The notes: a model not told the origin generated them from the letters alone. A stretch of 64,000 nucleotides of DNA from Oscillospiraceae bacterium (GCA_020025545.1 JAHHRX010000006.1:26643-90642); one strand, 5' to 3'. Shown: positions 16,251-24,511, counted from the first letter of the stretch. Translations and numbers: made by a program.

Positions 16251-16284
16251 AAAAGGCTGATGCTTGCTGCACCAGCCTTTTGCC
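16251..16284 (-). terminator. Intrinsic terminator of the cotJ operon
   Basis: On the minus strand AAAAGGCTGGTGC pairs with GCATCAGCCTTTT (one G-T pair) around AGCAA and is followed by GTTT. It lies 7 nt beyond the cotJC stop. Confidence 0.75.
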
Positions 16285-16290
16285 GTTTCC

Positions 16291-16887
16291 TTACATGTCA
16301 AATGCAGGGTTCATATAGTAAACATTTTTCTGGTTCAGTTTTTCCCGCAGCTGCTGGATAGATTCCCCAAAGCGCTGGAAGTGAACGATTTCCCGCTCGC
16401 GCAGGAATTTGATGGCATCATTGACATCGGGATCGTCAGACAGACGCAGAATGTTGTCATAGGTTAGCCGGGCCTTTTGCTCTGCCGCCAGATTTTCCGT
16501 AAGATCTGCAATAGGATCTCCTGTTACGGCCATGGATGCCGCAGAGAAGGGAAATCCGGATGCGGCAGTGGGGTAGACACCTACCGTGTGATCGACAAAA
16601 TACGGGGCAAAGGCGGATTCTTTGATCTGATCTTCGGTAAGGTTTCTTGTAAGCTGATGAACAATGGCACCGATCATTTCAAGATGGCCCAGTTCCTCAG
16701 TGCCAATGTCGGTCAGAAGCCCCTTTTGCTCGTTAAATGGCATGGAATAGCGCTGAGAAAGATATCGCAGGGAAGCGCCCAGCTCCCCGTCGGGGCCGCC
16801 ATACTGGCTGATGATAATGGCTGCCAGCTTGGGATTTGAGTTTTTTATTTTTACGGGATATTGGAGACTTTTATTGTAGGAAAACAT
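16291..16887 (-). CDS. cotJC: Spore coat protein CotJC, manganese-catalase family
   Basis: 198 residues. The ferritin-like Mn-catalase fold is visible from the metal-ligand motifs: ELGASLRYLSQRY, DIGTEELGHLEMIGAIV and EREIVHFQRFGE, giving the Glu/His set of a dimanganese site. CotJC is made in the mother cell and deposited in the spore coat, where it may protect against peroxide. It is downstream of the fused cotJA-cotJB gene with 2 nt between, so the pair is one operon, followed by a terminator. Length matches Bacillus CotJC (~189). Confidence 0.93.
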   Translation of the reverse strand: MFSYNKSLQYPVKIKNSNPKLAAIIISQYGGPDGELGASLRYLSQRYSMPFNEQKGLLTDIGTEELGHLEMIGAIVHQLTRNLTEDQIKESAFAPYFVDHTVGVYPTAASGFPFSAASMAVTGDPIADLTENLAAEQKARLTYDNILRLSDDPDVNDAIKFLREREIVHFQRFGESIQQLREKLNQKNVYYMNPAFDM

Positions 16888-16889
16888 GG

Positions 16890-17336
16890 TTAACCCTCCT
16901 TATTTGCGGCATATTCCCAAGGCCACGGATCATTGAGCCAATTGTAATCCTTCCCGCTTGAAGGAGCGCAATGGCTCATGGGACCGTATTTATCGCCGTA
17001 GGCCGCCAGACCGTCGTGGTAGAGCTTCTGATATTTGCGATAGGTTTCCAGTGCCTCCCGATCATTTGGATGCGTGTCGAGATACAGCGCCAGCTCCTGA
17101 ACGGCAAAGGCCAGGGTTTGCATTTGAAACTTCGTGGTTTGTTCCGGCGTACCGGTGTTCACCATGCCCATAAATGGCAGCTCCAGCCCGGGAAACAATG
17201 TTCCGCGCACCAAGCCCTTGGCGGCTTCGTACTGCGGGGGATTTTCCAGCTGAAAGGGTACATAGGGATTGGACAGGGGAGCCATGGCCGGCAATTTTCC
17301 GAGACCGTATTGCTCCTGCTTTTTCAGATCTTCCAC
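16890..17336 (-). CDS. Fused spore coat proteins CotJA-CotJB
   Basis: 148 residues in one frame. Residues ~1-60 match CotJA (ANPYVPFQ-like start, GTLFPGLELPF near residue 45). Residues ~65-148 match CotJB (QTLAFAVQELALYLDTHPND, then YGPM and the closing WLNDPWPWEY). In Bacillus subtilis these are separate genes of about 82 and 87 codons preceding cotJC. The internal junction has no stop, and no ribosome binding site is seen ahead of the Met near residue 59. The product probably helps to localise CotJC in the inner coat. The start ATG follows AGGAGGTATTGTTGT. Confidence 0.8.
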   Translation of the reverse strand: MEDLKKQEQYGLGKLPAMAPLSNPYVPFQLENPPQYEAAKGLVRGTLFPGLELPFMGMVNTGTPEQTTKFQMQTLAFAVQELALYLDTHPNDREALETYRKYQKLYHDGLAAYGDKYGPMSHCAPSSGKDYNWLNDPWPWEYAANKEG

Positions 17337-17449
17337 AACAATACCTCCTATAATTTTTGTGAACTGTCGTTCAGGGTCATACTATGCCGGATTTTAACTT
17401 TGGTTCTTGTTTGGCTGTTGGCGCATATAGGTAAAGAGAGGTGTTGTCC

Positions 17450-18154
17450 ATGAAACGAGATCGCTGGATCGCATTTATCCCATTTTACTTACTCACCGTG
17501 ATTATTTTTATCGGAATTGGAAAAGGTGGCAGCCGTTTGGTAACCGCATGGGTGCAAAACCGCCCTCAGAAGCCGGAACGCTATGTGGTGATCGATGCAG
17601 GACACGGTGGGGAGGATGGGGGCGCATCCTCCTGCACCGGAGCTTTGGAAAGCAATATCAATTTGGAAATCGCCCTGCGACTGGATGATTTGATGCATCT
17701 GCTGGGACAAGAAACTGTGATGATCCGCAAAACCGATACTTCGGTATATACTTCCGGCAATACGCTGGGAGCGAAAAAAGTATCGGATCTCAAGGAGCGG
17801 GTGAGAATCGTAAACGAGTGCGAAAATCCTGTTCTGGTAAGCATCCACCAGAATATTTTTCCGGACAGTCGTTATGGCGGCGCACAGGTGTTTTATGCCA
17901 ATACACAGGGAAGCCAGCCGCTGGCGGCAGCATTGCAAAATCAATTTACCCAAACTATCAATCCCGGCAGTAACCGCAAGTGTAAGCGGGCGGATAATAT
18001 CTATTTGATGGAGCATATCCAATGCCCCGGAATCCTGATTGAATGCGGTTTTCTGTCCAACCCGGAAGAAGAGGCAAAACTACGCAGCCGGGACTATCAG
18101 AAGAAGCTGGTGTGCGTGATTGCGGCATGTGTTTTGCAGGAGAGCCAGACTTGA
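17450..18154 (+). CDS. cwlD: N-acetylmuramoyl-L-alanine amidase CwlD
   Basis: 234 residues from the ATG at 17450, after AGAGAGGTG. An N-terminal membrane anchor (FIPFYLLTVIIFIGIG) is followed by an Amidase_3 domain. Its zinc ligands are in DAGHGGEDGG, ESNINLEIA and SIHQNIF, with catalytic Glu in LIECGFLSN. CwlD removes peptides from muramic acid so that spore cortex peptidoglycan acquires muramic-delta-lactam, needed for germination. The divergent position from cotJ makes this a small sporulation island. In Bacillus it is expressed by sigmaE and sigmaG; I could not pick a convincing promoter here. Confidence 0.88.
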   Translation: MKRDRWIAFIPFYLLTVIIFIGIGKGGSRLVTAWVQNRPQKPERYVVIDAGHGGEDGGASSCTGALESNINLEIALRLDDLMHLLGQETVMIRKTDTSVYTSGNTLGAKKVSDLKERVRIVNECENPVLVSIHQNIFPDSRYGGAQVFYANTQGSQPLAAALQNQFTQTINPGSNRKCKRADNIYLMEHIQCPGILIECGFLSNPEEEAKLRSRDYQKKLVCVIAACVLQESQT

Positions 18155-18200
18155 CCGGCAAACAAATGATTGCTATAATGGGGCCAAAGGAGCTGTTGTT

Positions 18201-19562
18201 ATGGCAAAGATAAAGACGATTTTTTACTGTACTGCCTGCGGAAATGAAACCCCGAAATGGATGGGGCGCTGTCCCAGCTGCGGTGCATTCAATACCATAG
18301 AGGAGCATATTGAGAAGCCTGTACCTGCCGGACGGTCAAAATCTGCCGGATTTGGCTCGATCCGCAGAGCAAAATCCATTACCGAGGTGGATAGCGCAGA
18401 TGAGATTCGCTTTCTCACAGGTATGGGGGAATTGGATCGGGTACTGGGCGGCGGCGCAGTGCAGGGCGGCCTGGTGCTGGTAGGAGGTGCTCCCGGCATC
18501 GGAAAATCCACGCTGCTGCTTCAGATCTGTAAGGAGCTTTGCAAGGAGCGAAGGGTTCTTTATGTGTCCGGAGAAGAAAGCGAGCGGCAGTTAAAGCTGA
18601 GAGCCCAGCGGCTGTCGGTGATGCCCGAAAATCTGATGATTCTCTCCGAGACGCGTTTTTCGGATATTCTGGAATCCGTGGAGGAGACGAAGCCGGATAT
18701 TTTGATGATCGACTCCATCCAGACCCTTTACAACGAGGCCAACGAATCCTCTCCCGGCAGTGTTTCCCAAGTAAAGGACTGCACCATGAGTCTCATGCAG
18801 CTCAGCAAGCAAGAGGGGATCACGGTGTTCGTGGTGGGCCATATCAACAAAGACGGCAATATTGCAGGGCCGAAGGTTCTGGAGCATATGGTGGACTGTG
18901 TTCTCTATTTTGAGGGCGATCCCAATTCCTCCTACCGGCTTCTCCGTGCAGCCAAAAACCGCTTCGGCTCCACCAACGAAATCGGCGTTTTTGAAATGGT
19001 GGATACCGGACTTATAGAGGTGCCGAACCCCTCGCAAATGCTTTTGGAGGGACGCCCGGAGGATGCCAGCGGCACCTGTGTGGCCTGCGTTATGGAAGGC
19101 ACTCGCCCGGTGCTGGCTGAGGTCCAGGCGCTGGTGAGCAAAACCAGCTTTAATGTGCCGAGAAGGACTTCCGATGGTTTCGATTTTAACCGTGCAGCCC
19201 TGCTGTTGGCAGTGACGGAGAAACGCGGGGGGATGAAGCTATCCATGTTCGATGCCTACATCAATGTGATCGGCGGTCTCAAGCTGGACGAGCCTGCGGC
19301 AGACCTGCCGGTGGTGCTGGCGGTAGCGTCGTCCTATCGGGATCAGTGCGTTCCCAATGACCTGGTAGCCATCGGCGAGGTGGGGCTTACGGGAGAAATC
19401 CGCAGCGTAAGTCACATGAATCAGCGGCTTGGAGAAATATCAAGATTAGGGTTTAAAAAGTGTATTCTTCCTAGAAATGGATCTGAAAAGTTAGAAATTC
19501 CCGAAGGACTGACGGTTTACAGAGTCAGAAATCTTCGGGAAGCGATTGAAGTTGCATTATAA
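18201..19562 (+). CDS. radA: DNA repair protein RadA
   Basis: 453 residues from the ATG at 18201 after AAAGGAG; an in-frame GTG at 18120 would overlap cwlD. RadA (Sms) is a RecA-like ATPase that drives branch migration. It has an N-terminal C4 zinc finger (CTACGNETPKWMGRCPSCG), Walker A GGAPGIGKST, and the RadA-specific KNRFGSTNEIGVFEM at residues ~250-265. The C-terminal Lon-protease-like domain contains a GEVGLTGEIR stretch. It is 46 nt after cwlD, so it may be co-transcribed. A hairpin follows immediately. Confidence 0.96.
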   Translation: MAKIKTIFYCTACGNETPKWMGRCPSCGAFNTIEEHIEKPVPAGRSKSAGFGSIRRAKSITEVDSADEIRFLTGMGELDRVLGGGAVQGGLVLVGGAPGIGKSTLLLQICKELCKERRVLYVSGEESERQLKLRAQRLSVMPENLMILSETRFSDILESVEETKPDILMIDSIQTLYNEANESSPGSVSQVKDCTMSLMQLSKQEGITVFVVGHINKDGNIAGPKVLEHMVDCVLYFEGDPNSSYRLLRAAKNRFGSTNEIGVFEMVDTGLIEVPNPSQMLLEGRPEDASGTCVACVMEGTRPVLAEVQALVSKTSFNVPRRTSDGFDFNRAALLLAVTEKRGGMKLSMFDAYINVIGGLKLDEPAADLPVVLAVASSYRDQCVPNDLVAIGEVGLTGEIRSVSHMNQRLGEISRLGFKKCILPRNGSEKLEIPEGLTVYRVRNLREAIEVAL

Positions 19563-19578
19563 TCAGAATAGGGGAAGG

Positions 19579-19604
19579 GGAGGGCTCAGCCCTCCTCTTT
19601 TTTT
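19579..19604 (+). terminator. Intrinsic terminator after radA
   Basis: GGAGGG / CCCTCC around CTCAG, followed by TCTTTTTTTG. It overlaps the 3' end of the converging recombinase gene. Confidence 0.8.
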
Positions 19605-20596
19605 GCAAAATCCAATTTCGAAATGGGATTGGCTTCTGCGGCAATTTTTAGCTCAGTATTCTCAATATGCGTATAAATCTGGGTAGTATTCAGGTTTTCG
19701 TGTCCTAAAACTTCCTGAACAGTCTTAACATCTACGCCGCCGGAGAGCATCATTGTAGCTGCAGTATGGCGCAGTTTATGCGCAGAAAACTGAGTGGCAT
19801 CCAGCCCGGCCTGCAGCAGCGCTTTCTTCACCAGCCGATGGACAGCCGTCACGCTGATACGGTTATTATCCCGGGAACCAAACAGGGCGCGATTATCAGA
19901 CAGCACTTTTTTGTTGCGTTCGGGCAGATAGGCATCGATGGCTTTCCGGCAGGCAGAGCCAAAATAGACAAAACGCTCCTTGTTGCCTTTGCCCACGACA
20001 CGAAGCCGATCCTCGTAAATATCTGACAGGTTGAGTCCTACAAGCTCTGAGCGGCGGATTCCGCAGTTCAGAAAGATCATGAGAATAGCGTAATCACGTT
20101 TCTGATTCTGACCGGACACAGCCTGCAAAAGCGCCTTAGACTGCTCCAGTGTCAGGTATTTGGGAAGGCTTTTCCGCAGCTTCGGATACTCCAGATCCGC
20201 TACCGGATTTTCTGTCAGCTGCTTGGTGCGGACGGTGAGGTACTTATAAAAGGATTTGATGGCAGAAAGCTTTCTTGCACGGGCCGCAGCTTCAATGCCA
20301 TGTTCTGCATACTGCGAGTCAGGGTTTACCGTGCGGTCGTGGGCCAGATAGGAAAGAAAATCCATCACATCATTTCGTGTGATTCCTGCGATAAACTGCA
20401 GGTCTACATCCCGAATGGAGATATCCTCTAAGTTTGTATCAATCGGCATTTCATTGCGCATAAGTTTTATGAAGCGCAGGAACATCCGAAGATCCAGATG
20501 GTATTCAGAAATTGTTTTTGCAGATTGACCTTTAATGGTTTCGTGATAAGTAAGGAAATCCCGCAGAATTTCCGGACAGTCATAGTATCGCTGCAT
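19586..20596 (-). CDS. Tyrosine recombinase (XerC/XerD-like)
   Basis: 336 residues from the ATG at 20596, after TAGGAGG; an in-frame ATG at 20629 lies in the promoter. The N-terminal SAM-like domain (~residues 1-120) is longer than in XerC/D, which are about 300 residues. The catalytic set is complete: Arg in NCGIRRSELV, Lys in VVGKGNKERF, HKLRH, His in LGHENL and nucleophile Tyr in TTQIYTH. It could be the XerC partner of the recombinase at 22246-23130 or an independent integrase-like enzyme. There is no phage or integrative-element cargo around it. A striking 34-bp palindrome covers its promoter. Confidence 0.87.
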   Translation of the reverse strand: MQRYYDCPEILRDFLTYHETIKGQSAKTISEYHLDLRMFLRFIKLMRNEMPIDTNLEDISIRDVDLQFIAGITRNDVMDFLSYLAHDRTVNPDSQYAEHGIEAAARARKLSAIKSFYKYLTVRTKQLTENPVADLEYPKLRKSLPKYLTLEQSKALLQAVSGQNQKRDYAILMIFLNCGIRRSELVGLNLSDIYEDRLRVVGKGNKERFVYFGSACRKAIDAYLPERNKKVLSDNRALFGSRDNNRISVTAVHRLVKKALLQAGLDATQFSAHKLRHTAATMMLSGGVDVKTVQEVLGHENLNTTQIYTHIENTELKIAAEANPISKLDFAKKEEG

Positions 20597-20627
20597 GGAT
20601 ACGCCTCCTAAGGGTTTTGATGGATAC

Positions 20628-20656
20628 ATTATAGCATAAATCTATTGTTAACGCAA
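20628..20656 (-). promoter_or_regulatory. Promoter of the tyrosine recombinase gene
   Basis: Minus-strand TTGCGT (20656-20651), 17 nt, TATAAT (20633-20628). The -35 hexamer lies within the left arm of the 34-bp palindrome, so a protein bound there would interfere with transcription. Confidence 0.6.
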
Positions 20657-20681
20657 CAAAATTTATATTTTGTTGCGTTAA
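20648..20681. repeat. 34-bp perfect palindrome in front of the recombinase gene
   Basis: Arms TTAACGCAACAAAAT (20648-20662) and ATTTTGTTGCGTTAA (20667-20681) are exact complements around TTAT. Seen another way it is two 13-bp arms with an 8-bp A/T centre, the geometry of tyrosine-recombinase sites such as loxP. It could be an autoregulatory operator, a recombination site, or both. The rest of the 20682-20789 interval shows nothing recognisable. Confidence 0.75.
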
Positions 20682-20790
20682 ATGCTTTGCTGCGCAAGGG
20701 TGCTCCCTTCCGTGCATTTCCGTCACTTCCTATAACCCGGTTGGCTGGGATGCGATTTTTTTCATAATGGCGGTTCATCTTTTCGTAGTA

Positions 20791-20833
20791 AAAAATCAGA
20801 GCGCACTGCCCGTCGCAGCACGCTCTGATTTTT
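20791..20833 (-). terminator. Intrinsic terminator of the pfkA unit
   Basis: AAAAATCAGAGCG / CGCTCTGATTTTT, a 13-bp perfect stem with 17-nt loop. The T runs on both ends make it potentially bidirectional. It abuts the stop codon of the zinc-ribbon protein gene. Confidence 0.8.
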
Positions 20834-21135
20834 TATTCGCTTGGAAGCACTTCCTGCATAAGCTTCTGAGCCTTCAAAAGCTTTTTATACGGAACATAGA
20901 GCTTTTGATGCTCACTGTTACCGGCCTCTGCACACATTCTGGCATCATAAACTGGCTGACGGATGAACTCAATTCCGTGATCCGTTAGGATTTCTATCAG
21001 CAATTCTGCCCATATATCGTCCTGTTCCGTCAAAAAGCAAAAATCAGATGCCTGTACCGCCGTAAGATTACGATTGCCGCACAGTGGGCAAAACTCCCCT
21101 TCTGTTATACAAAGGCAACGGTCGCAGTAGTGCAT
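20833..21135 (-). CDS. Small zinc-ribbon protein with DUF2007-like domain
   Basis: 100 residues. The N-terminus has two CxxC pairs (CDRCLC, CPLCGN), a zinc ribbon. The C-terminal part (ELLIEILTDHGIEFIRQPVYD ... LYVPYKKLLKAQKLM) resembles the DUF2007 putative signal-transducing fold. The function is unknown. It is 24 nt downstream of pfkA on the same strand, with AGGGAGG before its ATG, and shares its transcript and terminator. I am moderately sure of the domain reading. Confidence 0.65.
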   Translation of the reverse strand: MHYCDRCLCITEGEFCPLCGNRNLTAVQASDFCFLTEQDDIWAELLIEILTDHGIEFIRQPVYDARMCAEAGNSEHQKLYVPYKKLLKAQKLMQEVLPSE

Positions 21136-21159
21136 TTGAATCCTCCCTAAATGCTTATA

Positions 21160-22131
21160 TCAAATGCCGGTCATGGCAGCAAGAACATCGACTTCAATCT
21201 GCTGAATGTTTTTGTGCATCTGAAGGGCTTCTTCAATATCTACATTTGTAAATCCGCCATCATGGGTACAGACTACCCGATTGGTCTTGCCGGACAGCAG
21301 CAGCTCTACCGCCAGATAACCCATCTTGGTTCCGTTTACACGATCACGCGCTGTAGGCGTTCCACCGCGCTGAATATGTCCCAAAACGGTCACACGGGGA
21401 TCAAGATCCACTGCATCCTTGATCTTAGCTGCTATATCCGATGCAGAACCTGCACCTTCAGCAACCACGATCATGTAGTGGGTAAACCCATTAAATCGAG
21501 CCTGACGAATCTTCTCAATCACATCTCGTTCAAAATCAATCTTCTCCTCTGGAACCAGCACAGCCGTTGCACCGACTGCAAGACCCACATACATAGCAAG
21601 GTAGCCGGCATTGCGGCCCATGACTTCAACTACAGAGCAGCGCTCATGGGACTGCATAGTGTCGCGCAGCTTATCAATGCATTCAATAGCAGTATTTGCA
21701 GCAGTATCAAATCCAATACAATAATTTGTGCAGCTGATATCATTATCAATGGTGGCAGGAATACCAATCACATTGATGCCATATTTGGCAAGTGCTCTTG
21801 CGCCACGGAAGGTACCGTCACCGCCGATGGCCACGATACTGTCGAGCCCGAGGAACTTACAGGTAGAAACAGCCTTCTGCTGCCCTTCCTCGGTCATAAA
21901 TTCTTTACTGCGGGCCGTGTACAGGATTGTGCCGCCCCGGTCAATAGTGTGGCCAACGCTCCGTTCATCCAGGCGAATAATATCTCCGGTAATCAGACCA
22001 TTCCAGCCTCTGCGGATACCGTAGCACTCCAGGCCATGATACAAAGCGGTTCTGACAACTGAACGCACGCAGGCATTCATACCGGGGGCGTCACCGCCGC
22101 TGGTCAATACACCGATTCTTTTGATTGACAT
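21160..22131 (-). CDS. pfkA: ATP-dependent 6-phosphofructokinase
   Basis: 323 residues, the standard bacterial length. It phosphorylates fructose 6-phosphate in glycolysis. The signatures are GVLTSGGDAPGMNA, GGDGTFRGA (ATP site, the Gly in DGT favouring ATP over PPi), DNDISCTNYCIGFDTA (catalytic region with the usual TxD present as TIDND), MGRNAGYLA and GHIQRGGTPTARDR. It is transcribed from its own promoter at 22171-22199, with the zinc-ribbon gene downstream. In many Firmicutes pfkA pairs with pyk, which is not here. Confidence 0.96.
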   Translation of the reverse strand: MSIKRIGVLTSGGDAPGMNACVRSVVRTALYHGLECYGIRRGWNGLITGDIIRLDERSVGHTIDRGGTILYTARSKEFMTEEGQQKAVSTCKFLGLDSIVAIGGDGTFRGARALAKYGINVIGIPATIDNDISCTNYCIGFDTAANTAIECIDKLRDTMQSHERCSVVEVMGRNAGYLAMYVGLAVGATAVLVPEEKIDFERDVIEKIRQARFNGFTHYMIVVAEGAGSASDIAAKIKDAVDLDPRVTVLGHIQRGGTPTARDRVNGTKMGYLAVELLLSGKTNRVVCTHDGGFTNVDIEEALQMHKNIQQIEVDVLAAMTGI

Positions 22132-22170
22132 AGCAATTCCTCCATTTCGGGCTACTTTAGCTATTCTATT

Positions 22171-22199
22171 ATTCTACTAATAAATCAAGAAAATGTAAA
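22171..22199 (-). promoter_or_regulatory. Promoter of pfkA
   Basis: Minus-strand TTTACA (22199-22194), 17 nt, TAGAAT (22176-22171), about 40 nt upstream of the pfkA ATG and just after the recombinase terminator. Confidence 0.7.
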
Positions 22200-22209
22200 G
22201 AGTAAAATA

Positions 22210-22247
22210 AAAAGATCTGCCGCATGTTCAGCTGCGGCAGATCTTTT
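22210..22247 (-). terminator. Intrinsic terminator of the XerD gene
   Basis: On the minus strand a 15-bp stem AAAAGATCTGCCGCA / TGCGGCAGATCTTTT with an 8-nt loop runs into TTATTTT. It separates xerD from pfkA. Confidence 0.88.
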
Positions 22248-23130
22248 AAGCCTTTGGATGGCATTTTTCATATACGGATTTCAACTTCTGATTCACCATG
22301 TGTGTGTAAAGCTGCGTGGAGGAAATATCGCTGTGACCCATCAGCTCCTGCAAAGAGCCGAGATCTGCACCGTTTTCCAGCAGGTGCACTGCAAAGCTAT
22401 GACGCAGCGTATGCGGCGTGATATCCTTATCAATATGGGCATTGGCCTGATAATTTTTGAGGATCTTCCAGAAGCCCTGGCGGCTCATTCGGGCACCACT
22501 GAGATTCACAAACAGTGCTTTTTCTGTTACGGAAGCAAGCATACCGTCCCGAACCTCCGTGATATAAACCGTGAGGGCTTTCAGTGCAGCGGGATAGAGC
22601 GGAATGGATCTGGTCTTTCGTGCGCTGCTGCACTTGATGATCCCCTGCTCCAGATTCACATCATCGATGTCCAAATCAATCAGCTCTGTGACACGCATAC
22701 CGGTGGCATACATGACTTCCAGCATTGCTTTATCCCGGATCCCCTTCGGCTCCAGACAGACCGGCTGTGCCAGCAGAAGCTCAATTTCACGGCCGGTAAG
22801 AATCTGAGGCAGCTTCTTCTCTCCCCTGTCCACTTTGATGTCGGTAACAGGCGTCTTCTCCAGAAAACCGGAAGAAACCAGATAGCTGAAGAAATTCTTC
22901 AGGCTGGCAAGACAGCGAGACACCGTGGAGCCGGAGCGCCCCTCTTCCTCCAAATGGGTAAGATAGCTGCTGATATTCTGTTGTGTAGCATCGGCAATAT
23001 CCACATCTCCCTCATTGCCCAGCCATTCGGAAAACTGCCGAATGTCCCGCATATAAGAGGATATGGTATTGGCTGATGCCTGTTTTACCTTTGTGAGGTA
23101 ATTTTCATAAGCGCCAATGAGATCCAACAT
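22246..23130 (-). CDS. xerD: Site-specific tyrosine recombinase XerD-like
   Basis: 294 residues, the normal length for XerC/XerD. The complete catalytic set is present: Arg in YATGMRVTEL, Lys in the CSSARKTRS turn, HTLRHSF, His in LMGHSD and Tyr in TQLYTH. XerD resolves chromosome dimers at dif. I favour XerD over XerC because the upstream neighbour is a SpoIIM-sized membrane protein, as near xerD in bacilli; this is a weak argument. It is 23 nt downstream of that gene and ends in a terminator. Confidence 0.85.
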   Translation of the reverse strand: MLDLIGAYENYLTKVKQASANTISSYMRDIRQFSEWLGNEGDVDIADATQQNISSYLTHLEEEGRSGSTVSRCLASLKNFFSYLVSSGFLEKTPVTDIKVDRGEKKLPQILTGREIELLLAQPVCLEPKGIRDKAMLEVMYATGMRVTELIDLDIDDVNLEQGIIKCSSARKTRSIPLYPAALKALTVYITEVRDGMLASVTEKALFVNLSGARMSRQGFWKILKNYQANAHIDKDITPHTLRHSFAVHLLENGADLGSLQELMGHSDISSTQLYTHMVNQKLKSVYEKCHPKA

Positions 23131-23153
23131 GAATAAACTTACCTTCCCATTTT

Positions 23154-23684
23154 CTAAATCTCTAAAATCCCCGCTAGAAACGGAGAAATCAAGCAGTAAT
23201 CAAAAACCAAAACCAAGACAGCCGTGCAAGCGCAGATGGTAAAATCTGTTTTTAATGTGTCACGGTTACCTGCCCAATGCCGTACGGAAAACCAGCAAAG
23301 TACCGGAAAGAGGCACAGCGACGAAAACTGGAACAGCACAAAAAACAGCCAAGCCGCAGAGCCGAATATACGCAGCATTGCCAGCACCGTGGCCCCCATC
23401 AGTATGGACTTTATAAAGCAAACACAGGAAACGATCTGTGGTTTTGAAAAATAAACTGCAAAAGCAGAAATAAGGAAAGGTAATAAATTGACTGCGAACA
23501 AACTAACGATCGACACACGGCCCCGGACGGCTGTGCGCATCAAAAGAAAATATTGAGAACCAAGCCATTTTGCAAGAATCAGGCCGGCTAAAACGCCAAT
23601 CGTCAAACTAAGCCCAAGCGAAACCCAGGGCCACAGGCAAACTGCAAAATGCTTTTTTAATTGGTTAAACCATTCCCTGCTCAT
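23154..23684 (-). CDS. Hypothetical membrane protein, possibly SpoIIM-like
   Basis: 176 residues with about five hydrophobic segments, at ~18-38, 58-80, 88-105, 110-135 and 148-172. A short cytoplasmic start (MSREWFNQLKKHF) precedes them. Size, topology and position directly upstream of xerD resemble stage II sporulation protein M, but I can point to no diagnostic motif, so the identity is only a suggestion. It is preceded by an A/T-rich non-coding stretch. Confidence 0.55.
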   Translation of the reverse strand: MSREWFNQLKKHFAVCLWPWVSLGLSLTIGVLAGLILAKWLGSQYFLLMRTAVRGRVSIVSLFAVNLLPFLISAFAVYFSKPQIVSCVCFIKSILMGATVLAMLRIFGSAAWLFFVLFQFSSLCLFPVLCWFSVRHWAGNRDTLKTDFTICACTAVLVLVFDYCLISPFLAGILEI

Positions 23685-24059
23685 AACTAACTCCTTCGTT
23701 TATGATAATAAGCGATTTGGAGCTGCGCAGTCATGCAGGTGTTATGGAATGCAAACTGCATACCAATAACGATATTACTTGAATACTATACTCCAAAATC
23801 TACCAAAAAGCAAGAGCATTTGTGCGATATTACAATTTTTGTAAATTATGACAATATTTTATGTCAACATCGTTATGTAAACAAGTGTAACCATCTCCAT
23901 ATTACTCTTTGCATATTTCAACTATTATTCAAGATATTGGAGATATTGCTCCGCTTTACCACAAAATATAGATTTTGCAAGATTTCTTTCAATATCTCCT
24001 GATAGGGTAAATATTATTTACCCTATTGCAATTTTTGTACAACATTACAAAAAGCACCA
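23685..24059. other. A/T-rich intergenic stretch of 375 bp
   Basis: Clearly richer in A/T than its surroundings, with no convincing gene. It contains a perfect 11-bp hairpin ATAGGGTAAAT / ATTTACCCTAT at 24002-24026, followed on the plus strand by TGCAATTTTTG. The minus-strand TTGACA at about 23859-23864 lacks a good -10 at the right distance. Promoters for the gene at 23154-23684 probably lie here. Confidence 0.6.
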
Positions 24060-24473
24060 TTAATGCTTCCTGTGATACCCCTTCCCTTTCGAAATATTTC
24101 CTAAAAGGGCGACCATCATGCACCCTGCAAAAACGGCACCTGCGATTATCCCGACTCCGCTGAACCGTCCTCCGCCAACTGCAGCTGTAATGATCAGCAG
24201 CGCTGCAAAAAAGCATCCTCCTGACAGAAGACACATTTGCAGCTTTTTTTGCGGAACAAGCATGATTGTTGCCGCAGCCCCGGCTGCAGATGCCAGCAGC
24301 GCAGTGACAGCAGCCGCGGCCATTGCACTTGCCTCTCCTATCTTTTCTGCCCCCATCAAGTAAGCAGTCAGCGCTGCTCCCAGCAGCGTAATAAGCAGAT
24401 TGGTGCACAAGCTAAGGCAAATTGTCTGAGGCAATCCCCATGGGCGTTTCCTGATTTGTTTTCTGCGAACCAT
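24060..24473 (-). CDS. Small membrane protein, TIGR04086-like
   Basis: 137 residues. A basic N-terminus (MVRRKQIRKRPWG) precedes four membrane segments, at about 17-40, 46-68, 78-97 and 103-126, with Ala/Gly-rich helices. This architecture is that of the TIGR04086 (YrzE) group of Firmicute membrane proteins of unknown function. ATG follows GGGGGTGCGATT. It stands alone: a terminator for the phosphoglucomutase gene lies upstream and an A/T-rich gap downstream. Confidence 0.6.
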   Translation of the reverse strand: MVRRKQIRKRPWGLPQTICLSLCTNLLITLLGAALTAYLMGAEKIGEASAMAAAAVTALLASAAGAAATIMLVPQKKLQMCLLSGGCFFAALLIITAAVGGGRFSGVGIIAGAVFAGCMMVALLGNISKGKGYHRKH

Positions 24474-24511
24474 AATCGCACCCCCTTGCTTAAAGCTATT
24501 CGGTGAATATA

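Noticed and set aside
20725..20735. ACTTCCTATAA resembling one arm of a Firmicute dif site
   Set aside because: The other arm is missing; the following bases do not complete a 28-bp dif.
23733..24002. 89-codon plus-strand frame in the A/T-rich gap
   Set aside because: Composition is that of low-complexity A/T DNA, with no start signal or recognisable motif.
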